Position numbers and translations under genes: made by a program
Assembly (NCBI RefSeq): GCF_900447045.1
Contig: NZ_UAWH01000015.1
Coordinates: forward strand, 186,001-250,000
DNA from: Clostridium paraputrificum
Lineage (GTDB): Bacteria; Bacillota; Clostridia; Clostridiales; Clostridiaceae
Reading direction: 5' to 3'
DNA length: 64,000 nucleotides
Notes under the pieces: model-generated
Database searches by the model: none
What the model was told of the DNA's origin: nothing
The model's input: the letters and a program-made list of their open reading frames with translations, nothing else
Shown here: positions 53,496 through 62,291 of the stretch, piece after piece
Numbering within the stretch: the stretch's first letter is position 1
Layout of the letters: each line of letters opens with the position of its first letter

Positions 53496-55019
53496 ATGAG
53501 CTTTGAATTATTTAATAAATTAAAAGAGGATATAATTAATATTGATGAAAATTTATATGAGGATCTTGAAGAAGATTACAATGAAATAATAGAAATAGAT
53601 AATACATCTATACATAACTTGAACTTTTTTTCAAAAGGGATGTTTCTTAGAGATATAAATGAAGAGGATATAATAGAGTTATTTTCTAAGGCTTATGAGG
53701 AAGATGAGAAAAAGGCTCTTAAAATTCTATTTTTCATTAGGGATAAGGAAAAGGGACTTGGAGAGAGAAGGGTTTTTAGGGTATGTTTAAACTATTTAGG
53801 TAATATAGATTCTAATATACTTAAAGAAAACCTTTCCTTAATACCACACTATGGTAGATGGGATGATTTGTATTCCTTATTTGATACTAAGCTTGAAAAT
53901 GAAACAATAAAGCTTATAAAAGATACGTTAAACAAGGACTTGAATTCTTTAGCACCAAGCACCTTAGCAAAATGGTTGAAATCCGAAAATACTTCTTCAC
54001 CAGAATCAAGAAGGTTAGGAAAGAAAACCAGATTATTACTTAATATATCTTCAAAAGAATATAGAATAACACTATCTAAACTTAGAAAAAAATTAAATAT
54101 AGTAGAAAGTTCTATGAGCAAAGGAGATTGGGAAAGTATACAGTATGGTAATATAACCTTTAAATCTATAAATAAATATAAAAATGCATTTTTAAAACAT
54201 GATTATAGTAGATATAAAGAATATAGGGAGCTCTATAGGCAATTCTTAGAATATAGAGGGGGAGGATTAAAAGAGAGCCTTATAGATGAAAATTTCCCTT
54301 ATATGTTTGTAGAGGATTTTATAAAAAATGGACATGCTTCATTCCTGTATGAGTATAAGAGTTATATAAAACAATATAAGGGAGATACAGTAGTATCTTT
54401 AGGGTTATCCTCAAAGAATTTTATAAATAATAAGAATATAAATACCCTATATGGTGGAGTAGGTACTATATTATATTTTCTAAGAGAAAATAGAGGCAAG
54501 TATAAGAAACACATAATTACCATGAAGCCTAAACCTAACTTTAAAAAAATTGATATGGATAACATAAAAGATAAGATAGAGGAAATAGTGAAAGCATCAG
54601 TTTGTAATGAAATAAATGTAGAGGCAGCTTTAGATTTAATACTTTTTGCGGCTATCAAACACGGAATAAATGAAGAAGATATTCCTAGGAGACTTTTATT
54701 TATAATAGATCCAGGTTGTAAAATTTCAATGCTTTCTAAGGGTAACAATAAGGATACTCCTTACTTTGTAAATGCAGAGGAATTTGAAAGAATTAAAGAA
54801 AAGTGGCAATATGCAAATTTAAATATACCTCATCTCATATTTTGGAATATAGATAAAAGAAGGGAAAGCTCAACTATTATTAAATATAGCGATAACTTTA
54901 CCTATGCATTTGGATATTCTAATGAGGTATTTATATCTCTACTGAATGATGAAAGTAATTCAACTCAAGATTTATTAAATAAAGTACTAGAGGATAATCG
55001 TTATAAAGCAGTCATATAA
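53496..55019 (+). CDS. DUF2828 (Ro60/TROVE-like) protein with degenerate metal site
   Basis: 507 residues. The helical part matches DUF2828, a relative of Ro60: LNFFSKGMFLRD, DEKKALKILFFIRDKEKGLGERR, SLIPHYGRWDDLYSL, LAKWLKSENTSS and KLRKKLNIVESSMSKGDW. The C-terminal half has the von Willebrand A fold, but its metal-binding DVSGSM motif is replaced by DTVVSLGLSS and the later SDMQF by IDPGCKI, so metal binding is probably lost. LIFWNIDKR near the end is typical. ATG 53496 sits behind AAGGAGGA. Ro60 relatives bind noncoding RNA. Confidence 0.82.
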   Translation: MSFELFNKLKEDIINIDENLYEDLEEDYNEIIEIDNTSIHNLNFFSKGMFLRDINEEDIIELFSKAYEEDEKKALKILFFIRDKEKGLGERRVFRVCLNYLGNIDSNILKENLSLIPHYGRWDDLYSLFDTKLENETIKLIKDTLNKDLNSLAPSTLAKWLKSENTSSPESRRLGKKTRLLLNISSKEYRITLSKLRKKLNIVESSMSKGDWESIQYGNITFKSINKYKNAFLKHDYSRYKEYRELYRQFLEYRGGGLKESLIDENFPYMFVEDFIKNGHASFLYEYKSYIKQYKGDTVVSLGLSSKNFINNKNINTLYGGVGTILYFLRENRGKYKKHIITMKPKPNFKKIDMDNIKDKIEEIVKASVCNEINVEAALDLILFAAIKHGINEEDIPRRLLFIIDPGCKISMLSKGNNKDTPYFVNAEEFERIKEKWQYANLNIPHLIFWNIDKRRESSTIIKYSDNFTYAFGYSNEVFISLLNDESNSTQDLLNKVLEDNRYKAVI

Positions 55020-55062
55020 TTATGGCTGTTTGTTTTTACTATTTGGTTGCCTTTAGTAGGAG

Positions 55063-55136
55063 TGGTGGGATTTATTTCTATGTGACTTGGAGCGTAGCGA
55101 CTGAACAAGCAAAATAAATATCTCCCCCGCCTTTTA
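55063..55136 (+). repeat. Long imperfect hairpin
   Basis: GGTGGGATTTATTTC and GCAAAATAAATATCTCCCCCGCC form a long imperfect stem around a GC-richer loop containing GGAGCGTAGCGACTGAAC. The T-rich 3' flank suggests termination behind the Ro60-like gene. The GC-rich loop stands out from the surrounding sequence. Confidence 0.5.
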
Positions 55137-55203
55137 TATATATTTTTTCCTTTCTTTAGTTTATAATGAAGGTTAAAGACTTCAATGAATTAGGAGGAAG
55201 CAT

Positions 55204-57378
55204 ATGAGTTTAAAGATAGTACTAGCAGAAAAACCTTCTGTAGGAAGAGAAATTGCTAGAGTTTTAAAATGTAAGAATAATAAAGGAAGTTATATAGAAG
55301 GGAATGGATACATAGTAACATGGGCATTAGGTCATTTAGTAGGACTAATGGATCCAGAAGGTTATGGAGATAAATATAAAAAGTGGAGCATGGAGACATT
55401 ACCAATGCTACCTAAGCCAATGAAGCTTACGGTATTAAAGAAAACAAGTAAGCAATACAATGAAGTAAAAAAGCAACTACTTAGAAATGATGTAGAAGAA
55501 ATTATAATTGCTACTGATGCAGGAAGAGAAGGGGAGCTAGTAGCAAGATGGATAATAGATAAATCTGGTGTTAGAAAGAAGATAAAAAGACTTTGGATAT
55601 CTTCACAAACTGATAAGGCTATATTAGATGGCTTTAAGAATCTTAAAGATGGTAGAGCATATGATAATTTATATAAGGCAGCAGTATGTAGAGCAGAAGC
55701 AGATTGGCTAGTAGGTTTAAACGTAACTAGAGCTTTAACCTGTAAATATAATGCTCAATTATCAGCAGGAAGAGTACAATCACCTACTTTAGCTATGATA
55801 GTAAATAGGGAAGAAGAGATAAAAAACTTTAAACCAGAGGACTACTACAATTTAAAAGCCCTAACTGATAAGTTTACGCTTTCGTGGGTAAGTCCAAAGG
55901 GAAACTCTAATATCTTCAAGGAAGAGGTTGCTAAATCTATTTTAGATAAGACTAAGAACTCTACAGGAGAGGTAATTGACGTTACAAAGAGTAGAAAGAA
56001 AAAATATTCTCCAGCATTATACGACTTAACAGAACTACAAAGAGATGCTAATAAAATTTGGGGATACTCAGCAAAGCAAACTCTTAATATAATGCAAAGA
56101 TTATATGAAAACTACAAATTATTAACTTATCCAAGAACTGATTCTAGATATATATCATCTGATATTTTACCTACAATACCAGATAGACTAAGAGGAATAT
56201 CAGTGGGAGAATATAGAGCATATGCAGATAAGTTATTAAAACAAGGTGTTAAGGGAAATAAAAGCTTTGTAGATAACTCAAAGGTTAGTGATCACCATGC
56301 TATTATACCTACAGAAGAAAAGCTTAACCTTGGAGTTTTAAGTTCAGAAGAGAAAAACATATATAATTTAGTTGTAAAAAGATTCTTAAGTGTAATGTTA
56401 CCACCATATGAATATGAACAAACTACAATAAAGGTAAACATAAATGGAGAGATTTTCTTAGCTAAAGGAAATATAACATTAGAAAAGGGATGGAAAGCAC
56501 TATATCAAAGAGAAGATTTAGATGATGAAGAGGGAACACAAGAATTACCTACATTAAAGGTTAATGATAAATTAAATATAAGAAAGATAGAGCTTATAAA
56601 GAAACAAACAACTCCTCCAGGAAGATTTAATGAAGGAACTTTACTATCTGCTATGGAAAATCCACATAAGTATATAAATGTAGGGAAGGATGCAGCAAAG
56701 ACATTAGGGGAGACTGGTGGTCTTGGAACAGTTGCAACTAGAGCAGATATAATAGAAAAATTATTTAATTCATTTGTAATAGAGAAGAGGGGGAAGGATA
56801 TTTATCCTACATCTAAGGGAATACAATTAATAGAACTTGTTCCTGAAGAACTAAAATCTCCTTTGCTTACTGCTAAGTGGGAAAAGGACCTAGAGGATAT
56901 ATCGAAAGGAAAAGCAAATGATAAAGCTTTTATAGAAAACATGAAGGGATATGCTACCTCATTAGTAGAAGATGTAAAGAAGGGAACAACTAAGTTCCAT
57001 CATGATAATCAAACAGGAAAGAAATGTCCTAACTGTGGAAAGTATATGCTTGAAGTTAACGGCAAAAACGGAAGAATGCTAGTGTGTCAAGATAGGGAAT
57101 GTGGTTATAGAGAAAACTTAGCTAGACTTACTAATGCAAGATGTCCAGAATGTAAGAAGAGGTTAGAACTTAGAGGACATGGAGAAGGAAAAATCTACGT
57201 ATGTCCAGGACAAAACTGTAATTTTAGAGAAAAGGCTAGCCAATTTGAAAAGAGATTCGACAAAAATGCTAAGGTAGATAAGAAGGCAGTTAATAATATA
57301 ATGAAAAAGATGAAAAAAGAAGCAGAGGAGTTTAATAATAATCCTTTTGCAGATTTACTAAAAAATATGAATAAATAA
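55204..57378 (+). CDS. topB: DNA topoisomerase III
   Basis: 724 residues, type IA topoisomerase. TOPRIM domain: VLAEKPSVGREIARVL and IIATDAGREGELVARW. The active-site Tyr is in LLTYPRTDSRYISSD near residue 310. The C-terminal region has two zinc ribbons (CPNCGKYMLEVNG...CQDRECGY and CPECKKRLELRG...CPGQNCNF). AGGAGG lies upstream of the ATG. Confidence 0.95.
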   Translation: MSLKIVLAEKPSVGREIARVLKCKNNKGSYIEGNGYIVTWALGHLVGLMDPEGYGDKYKKWSMETLPMLPKPMKLTVLKKTSKQYNEVKKQLLRNDVEEIIIATDAGREGELVARWIIDKSGVRKKIKRLWISSQTDKAILDGFKNLKDGRAYDNLYKAAVCRAEADWLVGLNVTRALTCKYNAQLSAGRVQSPTLAMIVNREEEIKNFKPEDYYNLKALTDKFTLSWVSPKGNSNIFKEEVAKSILDKTKNSTGEVIDVTKSRKKKYSPALYDLTELQRDANKIWGYSAKQTLNIMQRLYENYKLLTYPRTDSRYISSDILPTIPDRLRGISVGEYRAYADKLLKQGVKGNKSFVDNSKVSDHHAIIPTEEKLNLGVLSSEEKNIYNLVVKRFLSVMLPPYEYEQTTIKVNINGEIFLAKGNITLEKGWKALYQREDLDDEEGTQELPTLKVNDKLNIRKIELIKKQTTPPGRFNEGTLLSAMENPHKYINVGKDAAKTLGETGGLGTVATRADIIEKLFNSFVIEKRGKDIYPTSKGIQLIELVPEELKSPLLTAKWEKDLEDISKGKANDKAFIENMKGYATSLVEDVKKGTTKFHHDNQTGKKCPNCGKYMLEVNGKNGRMLVCQDRECGYRENLARLTNARCPECKKRLELRGHGEGKIYVCPGQNCNFREKASQFEKRFDKNAKVDKKAVNNIMKKMKKEAEEFNNNPFADLLKNMNK

Positions 57379-57382
57379 GATA

Positions 57383-57424
57383 GAAAAAGCTATAATGCAT
57401 TTTTATATGTGTTATAGCTTTTTT
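57383..57424 (+). terminator. Terminator of topB
   Basis: AAAAAGCTATAA / TTATAGCTTTTT stem with a 16-base loop and T-run. Confidence 0.85.
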
Positions 57425-57508
57425 GGTCAATCATATGTAATATATTTCTATATAATATATATAATGTTACAATAGAGTAAAATATAATATGTGAGTAGGA
57501 GGTTATAT

Positions 57509-58714
57509 ATGAAAAAAATATTGTCAATGTCATTAATTTTAACTTTCATAATCTCATCGTGTTTATTAATATCTTGTTCTAATAATGATACTTGGCAAAA
57601 GGGTTATATTCAGAATCATCCAAAGAATAATCTTATATCAATGCAAAAAATTCAAAACGAAAGAGCTGATAATATTAAGTACGGAAAAGATATCTATGGA
57701 ATTGTAGATTTAAAGACTACTAAAGTTGACAGTCAATATATAAATAGATTATCATTATCTGATTTGAATGATTTTATGAATTTTGATGATTTAACAGAGT
57801 GGCCCAAATATTTACCTAAAGGTTTTGACCCTCAAAAACTTATGGAAGAGGGAAAAGAAAAGAAGCTAAACTTAAAAAAAGTACATGATAAAGGCTATAA
57901 TGGTGCTGGCGTAGGTATAGCTATGATAGATCAAACATTACTAGTAGACCACGTAGAGATAAAGGATAATCTAAAATTTTATAAAGCCTTTTCTAAAGAA
58001 AAAGAAGTTGCTAGTATGCATGGAGTAGAAATGGCTTCAATTGCAGTAGGAAAGAATGTAGGCGTTGCCCCTAATGCTGACCTTTATTTCGTAGCTGAGG
58101 ATTGTTATGATTATGAAACAAAAGAACAAGATTTTACTCATGTAGCTGAAGATATTTTAAATATTATTGAATTGAATAAAACATTAGATAATAAAATTAG
58201 AGTTATTTCATTTTCTAGTGGTTATTCAAGTAAGTATACTGAAGATGGTAAAATAATAAAAGGTTCTGTAGAATTAGAGGAGGCTATAAGAAAAGCTGAA
58301 GAAAATGACATTGAGGTGTTATGCCTAATACCAGGAAATAATATTAATAAGTTTCAAAGTTTAACAAGAACATCTTATGAAGATGTTAATGATTTTAATA
58401 ATTATAAGCCATATTTTTATACTAATGCTCCTGATGACACTTTATATGTTCCAACAGATAAAAAAACCTATGCTTCTTTTTTGGGGGAAGATAAATATGC
58501 TTACGACTCCTGGGGTGGCATGAGTTCTATAGTCCCTTATGTTGCGGGATTATATGCCTTGGCATGTCAAGCTGATAATAGTATAACTTTTGAAAAGTTT
58601 CTTGAAGTAGTTGACAAAACCGCTTATGAATCAGAATGTGTTTCAAAAGAGTATGGTAAACAAAGATTTAAGATTATTAATCCCAATGCTATCATTGAAG
58701 AATTAATAAGTTAA
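57509..58714 (+). CDS. Subtilase-like (S8) lipoprotein
   Basis: 401 residues. Type II signal with the lipidated Cys at 23 (LLISCSN). A subtilisin-fold domain follows from about 125: Asp in GVGIAMIDQTL, His in ASMHGVEMASIAVG, substrate strand VISFSSGYSS and Ser in GMSSIVPYVAGLYALA. The triad Asp-His-Ser is therefore present, though each motif is divergent (DQT for DTG, GMSS for GTSM). No propeptide is obvious. It would act on the outer face of the membrane. ATG 57509 follows AGGAGG. Confidence 0.82.
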   Translation: MKKILSMSLILTFIISSCLLISCSNNDTWQKGYIQNHPKNNLISMQKIQNERADNIKYGKDIYGIVDLKTTKVDSQYINRLSLSDLNDFMNFDDLTEWPKYLPKGFDPQKLMEEGKEKKLNLKKVHDKGYNGAGVGIAMIDQTLLVDHVEIKDNLKFYKAFSKEKEVASMHGVEMASIAVGKNVGVAPNADLYFVAEDCYDYETKEQDFTHVAEDILNIIELNKTLDNKIRVISFSSGYSSKYTEDGKIIKGSVELEEAIRKAEENDIEVLCLIPGNNINKFQSLTRTSYEDVNDFNNYKPYFYTNAPDDTLYVPTDKKTYASFLGEDKYAYDSWGGMSSIVPYVAGLYALACQADNSITFEKFLEVVDKTAYESECVSKEYGKQRFKIINPNAIIEELIS

Positions 58715-58761
58715 TTTAATAGAAATAAATAAGTGGCTTACAGTAAGGGAGAAGGAGAGTA

Positions 58762-58839
58762 GTGAAAGTTAAAATTATTAAGATAAAAAAAGATGTGAGA
58801 TTAAGCAATTATTTAGATTCTTTACTATTTTATAGCTAA
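58762..58839 (+). CDS. Possible 25-residue basic peptide
   Basis: GTG start with a strong GGGAGAAGGAGAG site directly upstream; product begins MKVKIIKIKKDVR. It ends before a terminator hairpin at 58925. The site is good but the frame is too short to judge by composition. Confidence 0.3.
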   Translation: MKVKIIKIKKDVRLSNYLDSLLFYS

Positions 58840-58924
58840 AAATTACGGCATTTATTTCTGATTATATAATAGTTATGATCACTTGTTTGTTATGCTTACT
58901 ACTTACAATAAATAATAAGTATTT

Positions 58925-58953
58925 AAAACATAGATTTTTATATCTATGTTTTT
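58925..58953. terminator. Hairpin terminator in the AT-rich gap
   Basis: AAAACATAGAT / ATCTATGTTTTT, an 11-bp stem with a 6-base loop. Confidence 0.75.
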
Positions 58954-59406
58954 ATTAAATTTGCTTCATTTTTTTATTTTACCTTATCTGACCTTATATG
59001 GTTGATATAATTTACTTTTATTATATATTATTACATTTATGTATTTATAATATTAATATATAATTTTATTCTATATCATGATAATAAATACTTATTATAC
59101 TTTTTATTATATTAAATGATAAAATTATAATATTTTTTACCTTTTCAATTCTGACTGATTTTACGATAAAAGTTTTATAAAAACATAGAAATCCTAATTT
59201 GATTAAAAACTTTAAACTGATTTTTTGTATAATTCTATTTGCTTTAAAAACAAATTTCTAATATAAATTAAAAGTCGAAAGAAATAAAATTAAAGAGAAG
59301 TGTCTATATACATATAATATTAAAATATTAATCTTTTCCCTAAAAATCACTATATTTTCACTCAAAAATAATTTCGCTAAATATACATTTATTATATTTC
59401 GCGTAC
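58954..59406. other. AT-rich intergenic stretch without a gene
   Basis: About 450 bases, mostly A and T, with no frame on either strand that has a ribosome site and protein-like content. It ends at the recombinase promoter. I see no repeats beyond simple AT runs. Confidence 0.6.
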
Positions 59407-59435
59407 TTGAAAGAGAAAAAAGCCTGTGATATAAT
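59407..59435 (+). promoter_or_regulatory. Promoter of the recombinase gene
   Basis: TTGAAA (59407-59412) and TATAAT (59430-59435), 17 bases apart, with a TG one base upstream of the -10 (extended -10). Confidence 0.75.
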
Positions 59436-59474
59436 AAAATCAAGGCTTAAGACTATATTATAAAGGTGAAAAAA

Positions 59475-60833
59475 ATGAAAAAAATACGAAATAAAACTCT
59501 AAAATATAAAAATTACGAATATCCTGAAGAAATTCTTCCGCTTTTCGAAGTAAACTTAACAAATGCAGATAGAAAAAGAATTCATAAAGTTTATTCTAAC
59601 TATTATGATTTGAATTCTGAACGTGGATATGAATTTATAATTGAGGATTTATATATACTTGCTTATAAAAATAAACTTACCACTACAGAATTATCTAAAA
59701 TATATAATGTTACTCCAAGAGCTGTTCAAATATGGTTGAAAGAACTTGGATTAAATAGAGATTTAAAAACTGCTTCTAAATTAAAAAACAAAAACTCTGA
59801 TTTAGGTTTGTATAATTCTTTAAATGAAGGTCAGGAAACATCAAATAAGTTTGGTATAGATATTTCTAAAGATTCAAAATATCCAAGTTATATGGTAGAT
59901 TTCTTAAACTACTTAGAAACAATCAAAGGTAAATCAGAAAACACAATTAATGGCTATTCTATAGATTTAACATTATTTTTTAGATTTATGAAGGTTTATA
60001 AAGGATTAGTTAATGATCCTGATTTAGAATTTGAGGAAATTCAAATAAATGACTTAGATAATGATTTTGTAAGGAGAATTAAGTTAACAGACTTATATGC
60101 TTTTCTCTCATTTGTAGAAAAACAAAGGGATAACGGAACCTACGCCAGAGCTAGAAAGGTAGCTTGCTTAAAATCCTTTTTTAAGTTCCTTAATGGAAAA
60201 GCAAAAATAATTGATGAAAATCCAACCTTGGAGTTGGAATCTCCTAAAATAAACAAAAGACATCCTGTTTATCTAACTCTAGAACAAAGTATAGATCTAC
60301 TCTCCTCCTTAGATAAAGATGATAAAAACTATAAAAGAGATTACTGTATTTTAACCTTATTTTTAAACTGTGGAATGAGACTTTCAGAACTTTGCTCCAT
60401 ACAAATTGATAAAATAAAAGGTGATACATTAACTATCATAGGTAAAGGAAATAAAGAACGTACAGTTTACCTTAACGAAGCTTGCTTAAAGGCTATAAAT
60501 AGCTATCTTTCTTCTAGAGATAATTCTAAGGTATCTGATGAAAACAAGAAATTTCTATTTCTTTCAAACAGAAACTTACCTATAAACAAACGAACTGTTG
60601 AACTTTTAGTAAAAAAACATATAGGTAATGCTGGTATAGTTGATGGCAAATATACTCCTCATAAGCTTAGACATACTGCTGCTACACTAATGTACAAGCA
60701 TGGCAATGTAGACATAAGAAGTTTACAGAGTATTCTAGGTCACGAAAACATATCAACTACTCAAATATACACTCATATTGATGATGAGGCTCTTAGAGAC
60801 GCTGTCAAGTCAAATCCCTTATCTAAATTGTAG
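59475..60833 (+). CDS. Tyrosine recombinase with N-terminal HTH extension
   Basis: 452 residues. Residues 1 to about 135 hold a helix-turn-helix (LTTTELSKIYNVTPRAVQIWLKELG), unusual for Xer proteins. A core-binding domain (about 145-260) and the catalytic domain follow: Arg in LNCGMRLSELCS, Lys in GKGNKERTV, HKLRHTAATL, LGHENISTTQIYTH with the nucleophile Tyr. All catalytic residues are present. The catalytic part is XerC/D-like. ATG 59475 is chosen over GTG 59466 for spacing. No phage or transposon genes are adjacent; lexA is 2 kb away. Confidence 0.88.
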   Translation: MKKIRNKTLKYKNYEYPEEILPLFEVNLTNADRKRIHKVYSNYYDLNSERGYEFIIEDLYILAYKNKLTTTELSKIYNVTPRAVQIWLKELGLNRDLKTASKLKNKNSDLGLYNSLNEGQETSNKFGIDISKDSKYPSYMVDFLNYLETIKGKSENTINGYSIDLTLFFRFMKVYKGLVNDPDLEFEEIQINDLDNDFVRRIKLTDLYAFLSFVEKQRDNGTYARARKVACLKSFFKFLNGKAKIIDENPTLELESPKINKRHPVYLTLEQSIDLLSSLDKDDKNYKRDYCILTLFLNCGMRLSELCSIQIDKIKGDTLTIIGKGNKERTVYLNEACLKAINSYLSSRDNSKVSDENKKFLFLSNRNLPINKRTVELLVKKHIGNAGIVDGKYTPHKLRHTAATLMYKHGNVDIRSLQSILGHENISTTQIYTHIDDEALRDAVKSNPLSKL

Positions 60834-60837
60834 ACAA

Positions 60838-60864
60838 GCAAGGAGAGTTTTATACTCTCCCTTT
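60838..60864. terminator. Bidirectional terminator
   Basis: AAGGAGAG / CTCTCCCTT stem with a 7-base loop between the recombinase and a convergent membrane gene. Confidence 0.75.
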
Positions 60865-60866
60865 AC

Positions 60867-61133
60867 CTACATTTTTATAATACCCATATATTTATTGCAT
60901 AGAACACTTATTAACAACATTCCATAAAAACTCATGGACATAAGAATTATCTTAGTTTTAGTGATGCTTATCCCCTTATTTAAAACCCAATTATTTATAT
61001 ATAAATTAATAATAATAATAACAGAAAGCAAATAGTATTTATCATTATTTAATGAAAAAAGAATTATAAATGCAGTAATTATATTAGACAACATTACAGA
61101 GATTAAAGGATATTTGTAAAGAAGTTTTTTCAT
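60867..61133 (-). CDS. Small membrane protein
   Basis: 88 residues with three hydrophobic helices (about 8-28, 35-50, 62-80). No family recognised. Its ATG lies two bases after the stop codon of another short membrane frame, so the two look translationally coupled. Confidence 0.6.
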   Translation of the reverse strand: MKKLLYKYPLISVMLSNIITAFIILFSLNNDKYYLLSVIIIINLYINNWVLNKGISITKTKIILMSMSFYGMLLISVLCNKYMGIIKM

Positions 61134-61135
61134 TT

Positions 61136-61285
61136 CTAAACCTTCCCTAGTATTATTTCCTTATATTGTATTATAATTAATCTAATAATATTACAAATAA
61201 CATTCATAATATATATTATGTAAAGTAATTCTACATAACCGAATAAAGAAATGTGAGATGTTACATAAAAACCAATCCCCACCAC
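61136..61285 (-). CDS. Short membrane frame coupled to the next gene, start uncertain
   Basis: On the minus strand a frame open from 61330 to the TAG at 61136 encodes a hydrophobic protein (IPLVGVVGIGFYVTSHISLF, then YVELLYIIYIMNVICNIIRL). It ends two bases before the ATG of the next gene. The only usual starts are the two GTG codons at 61285 and 61282, with a poor ribosome site, and the open frame begins further up. It is either a 49-residue protein or a gene that lost its true start. Confidence 0.4.
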   Translation of the reverse strand: MVGIGFYVTSHISLFGYVELLYIIYIMNVICNIIRLIIIQYKEIILGKV

Positions 61286-61338
61286 TCCAACTAAAGGTAT
61301 TAATATTACTAAAAAATTCCTTATACTTTTCTAGATGT

Positions 61339-61377
61339 TAAAAAGCATAGAATCCATAAGAATTCTATGCTTTTTAT
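61339..61377. terminator. Terminator
   Basis: AAAAGCATAGAAT / ATTCTATGCTTTT stem, between the first lipoprotein and the short membrane frames on the minus strand. Confidence 0.85.
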
Positions 61378-61404
61378 TTATGTTGAATAACTAATATAAA
61401 ATTT

Positions 61405-61974
61405 TTATAATAAAGGTTCTCCTAAAATATCTTTTAAAGTAGTTAAAATCGACTCGTTGTTTCCGTCATAAATAACTACTAATCTACCCTTCTTATAAAT
61501 ATGAGCCGCTTTGGTCCAACTTGTTTTATTACCATTAATCATCATTCCATTATCAGTTATGCTCTTTAAGTCACCTTCTAATGTACTCTTTGCACTTTCA
61601 TCATACTCATAAATAGATAGCCTATCTCCATTTATAGTATAATCATCATTTTCTACTGATAATAAAGATTTAGTATCTTCTATTTCTGTTAATTTATAGC
61701 CCTTCTTTTCTATTTCTTTTTTAAAGTCATCTTCGTTATATGTCATTGAATCATCTGTAACCTTATCCCAAAGACCAACCCCGGCTTCGCCTACATCTTT
61801 AATACCTTCACCAACATCTTCTATCCCTCTCTTAGCCGCATCGCCTACATCTTCTGTACCATTTTTAATTTTATCCCCTGCATTTTCTACCGTATCTTTA
61901 CTACATCCAATAAAGGCTGTAGATGTTGCTAAGCATAACGCTAATACTAATGTTAATAATTTCTTTTTTTTCAT
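61405..61974 (-). CDS. Small lipoprotein with Gly-Glu-Asp-Val repeat
   Basis: 189 residues. Lipoprotein signal with Cys24 (AFIGCSKD). Residues 27-70 carry an 11-residue-like amphipathic repeat (IEDVGEGIKDVGEAG), as in apolipoprotein or stress-type helices. A C-terminal globular part from about 75 ends with YKKGRLVVIYDGN. Function unknown. The signal peptide is almost identical to that of the neighbouring lipoprotein, showing a local duplication. Confidence 0.8.
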   Translation of the reverse strand: MKKKKLLTLVLALCLATSTAFIGCSKDTVENAGDKIKNGTEDVGDAAKRGIEDVGEGIKDVGEAGVGLWDKVTDDSMTYNEDDFKKEIEKKGYKLTEIEDTKSLLSVENDDYTINGDRLSIYEYDESAKSTLEGDLKSITDNGMMINGNKTSWTKAAHIYKKGRLVVIYDGNNESILTTLKDILGEPLL

Positions 61975-61976
61975 AA

Positions 61977-62032
61977 AAAATCACCTCAATCTACTTTTTC
62001 TTAACTTAGTTTCTGTAGCTAAAGGTGATTTT
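61977..62032 (-). promoter_or_regulatory. Leader that can pair with the ribosome site
   Basis: Read on the minus strand, AAAATCACCT (from 62032) is the exact complement of AGGTGATTTT (to 61977), which contains the ribosome site of the lipoprotein. A 10-bp stem would hide that site. It could be a translation switch or a weak terminator. Confidence 0.5.
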
Positions 62033-62039
62033 ATTCTTA

Positions 62040-62222
62040 TTATTTACTTTGTCCTGAGTTTCCTGTATTACCATTATTCTCTGTATTGTTATTATTCTTA
62101 TCTGTTGAGTTTTCTACATTATTTCCATCGTTTCCTGAATTATCTCTACTACATCCGATGAAAGCTGTAGATGTTGCCAAACATAAGGCTAACACTAATG
62201 CTAATAATTTCTTTCTTTTCAT
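62040..62222 (-). CDS. Short lipoprotein with Asn-rich tail
   Basis: 60 residues. Signal MKRKKLLALVLALCLATS and lipobox AFIGC with Cys24. The mature part is only 37 residues and almost all Asn, Gly, Ser, Asp and Thr. It looks like a truncated or decaying copy of the longer lipoprotein downstream, sharing signal and leader. A good GAGGTGATT site precedes it. Confidence 0.7.
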   Translation of the reverse strand: MKRKKLLALVLALCLATSTAFIGCSRDNSGNDGNNVENSTDKNNNNTENNGNTGNSGQSK

Positions 62223-62224
62223 AA

Positions 62225-62280
62225 AAAATCACCTCAATCTACTTTTTTCATACATAGTTTCTATACATAGAGTTGATTTT
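62225..62280 (-). promoter_or_regulatory. Second copy of the lipoprotein leader
   Basis: The same AGGTGATTTT ribosome segment and AGATTG context as the copy at 61977, with the distal arm AAAATCAACT giving a stem with one mismatch. Confidence 0.45.
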
Positions 62281-62291
62281 ATTCATAATGG

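Noticed and set aside
59258..59443. Minus-strand 61-codon frame in the AT-rich gap
   Set aside because: No ribosome site, low-complexity content, and it overlaps the recombinase promoter.
59475..60833. Prophage or integrative element
   Set aside because: Only the recombinase is present; no phage, plasmid or conjugation genes or att-like repeats were seen around it.
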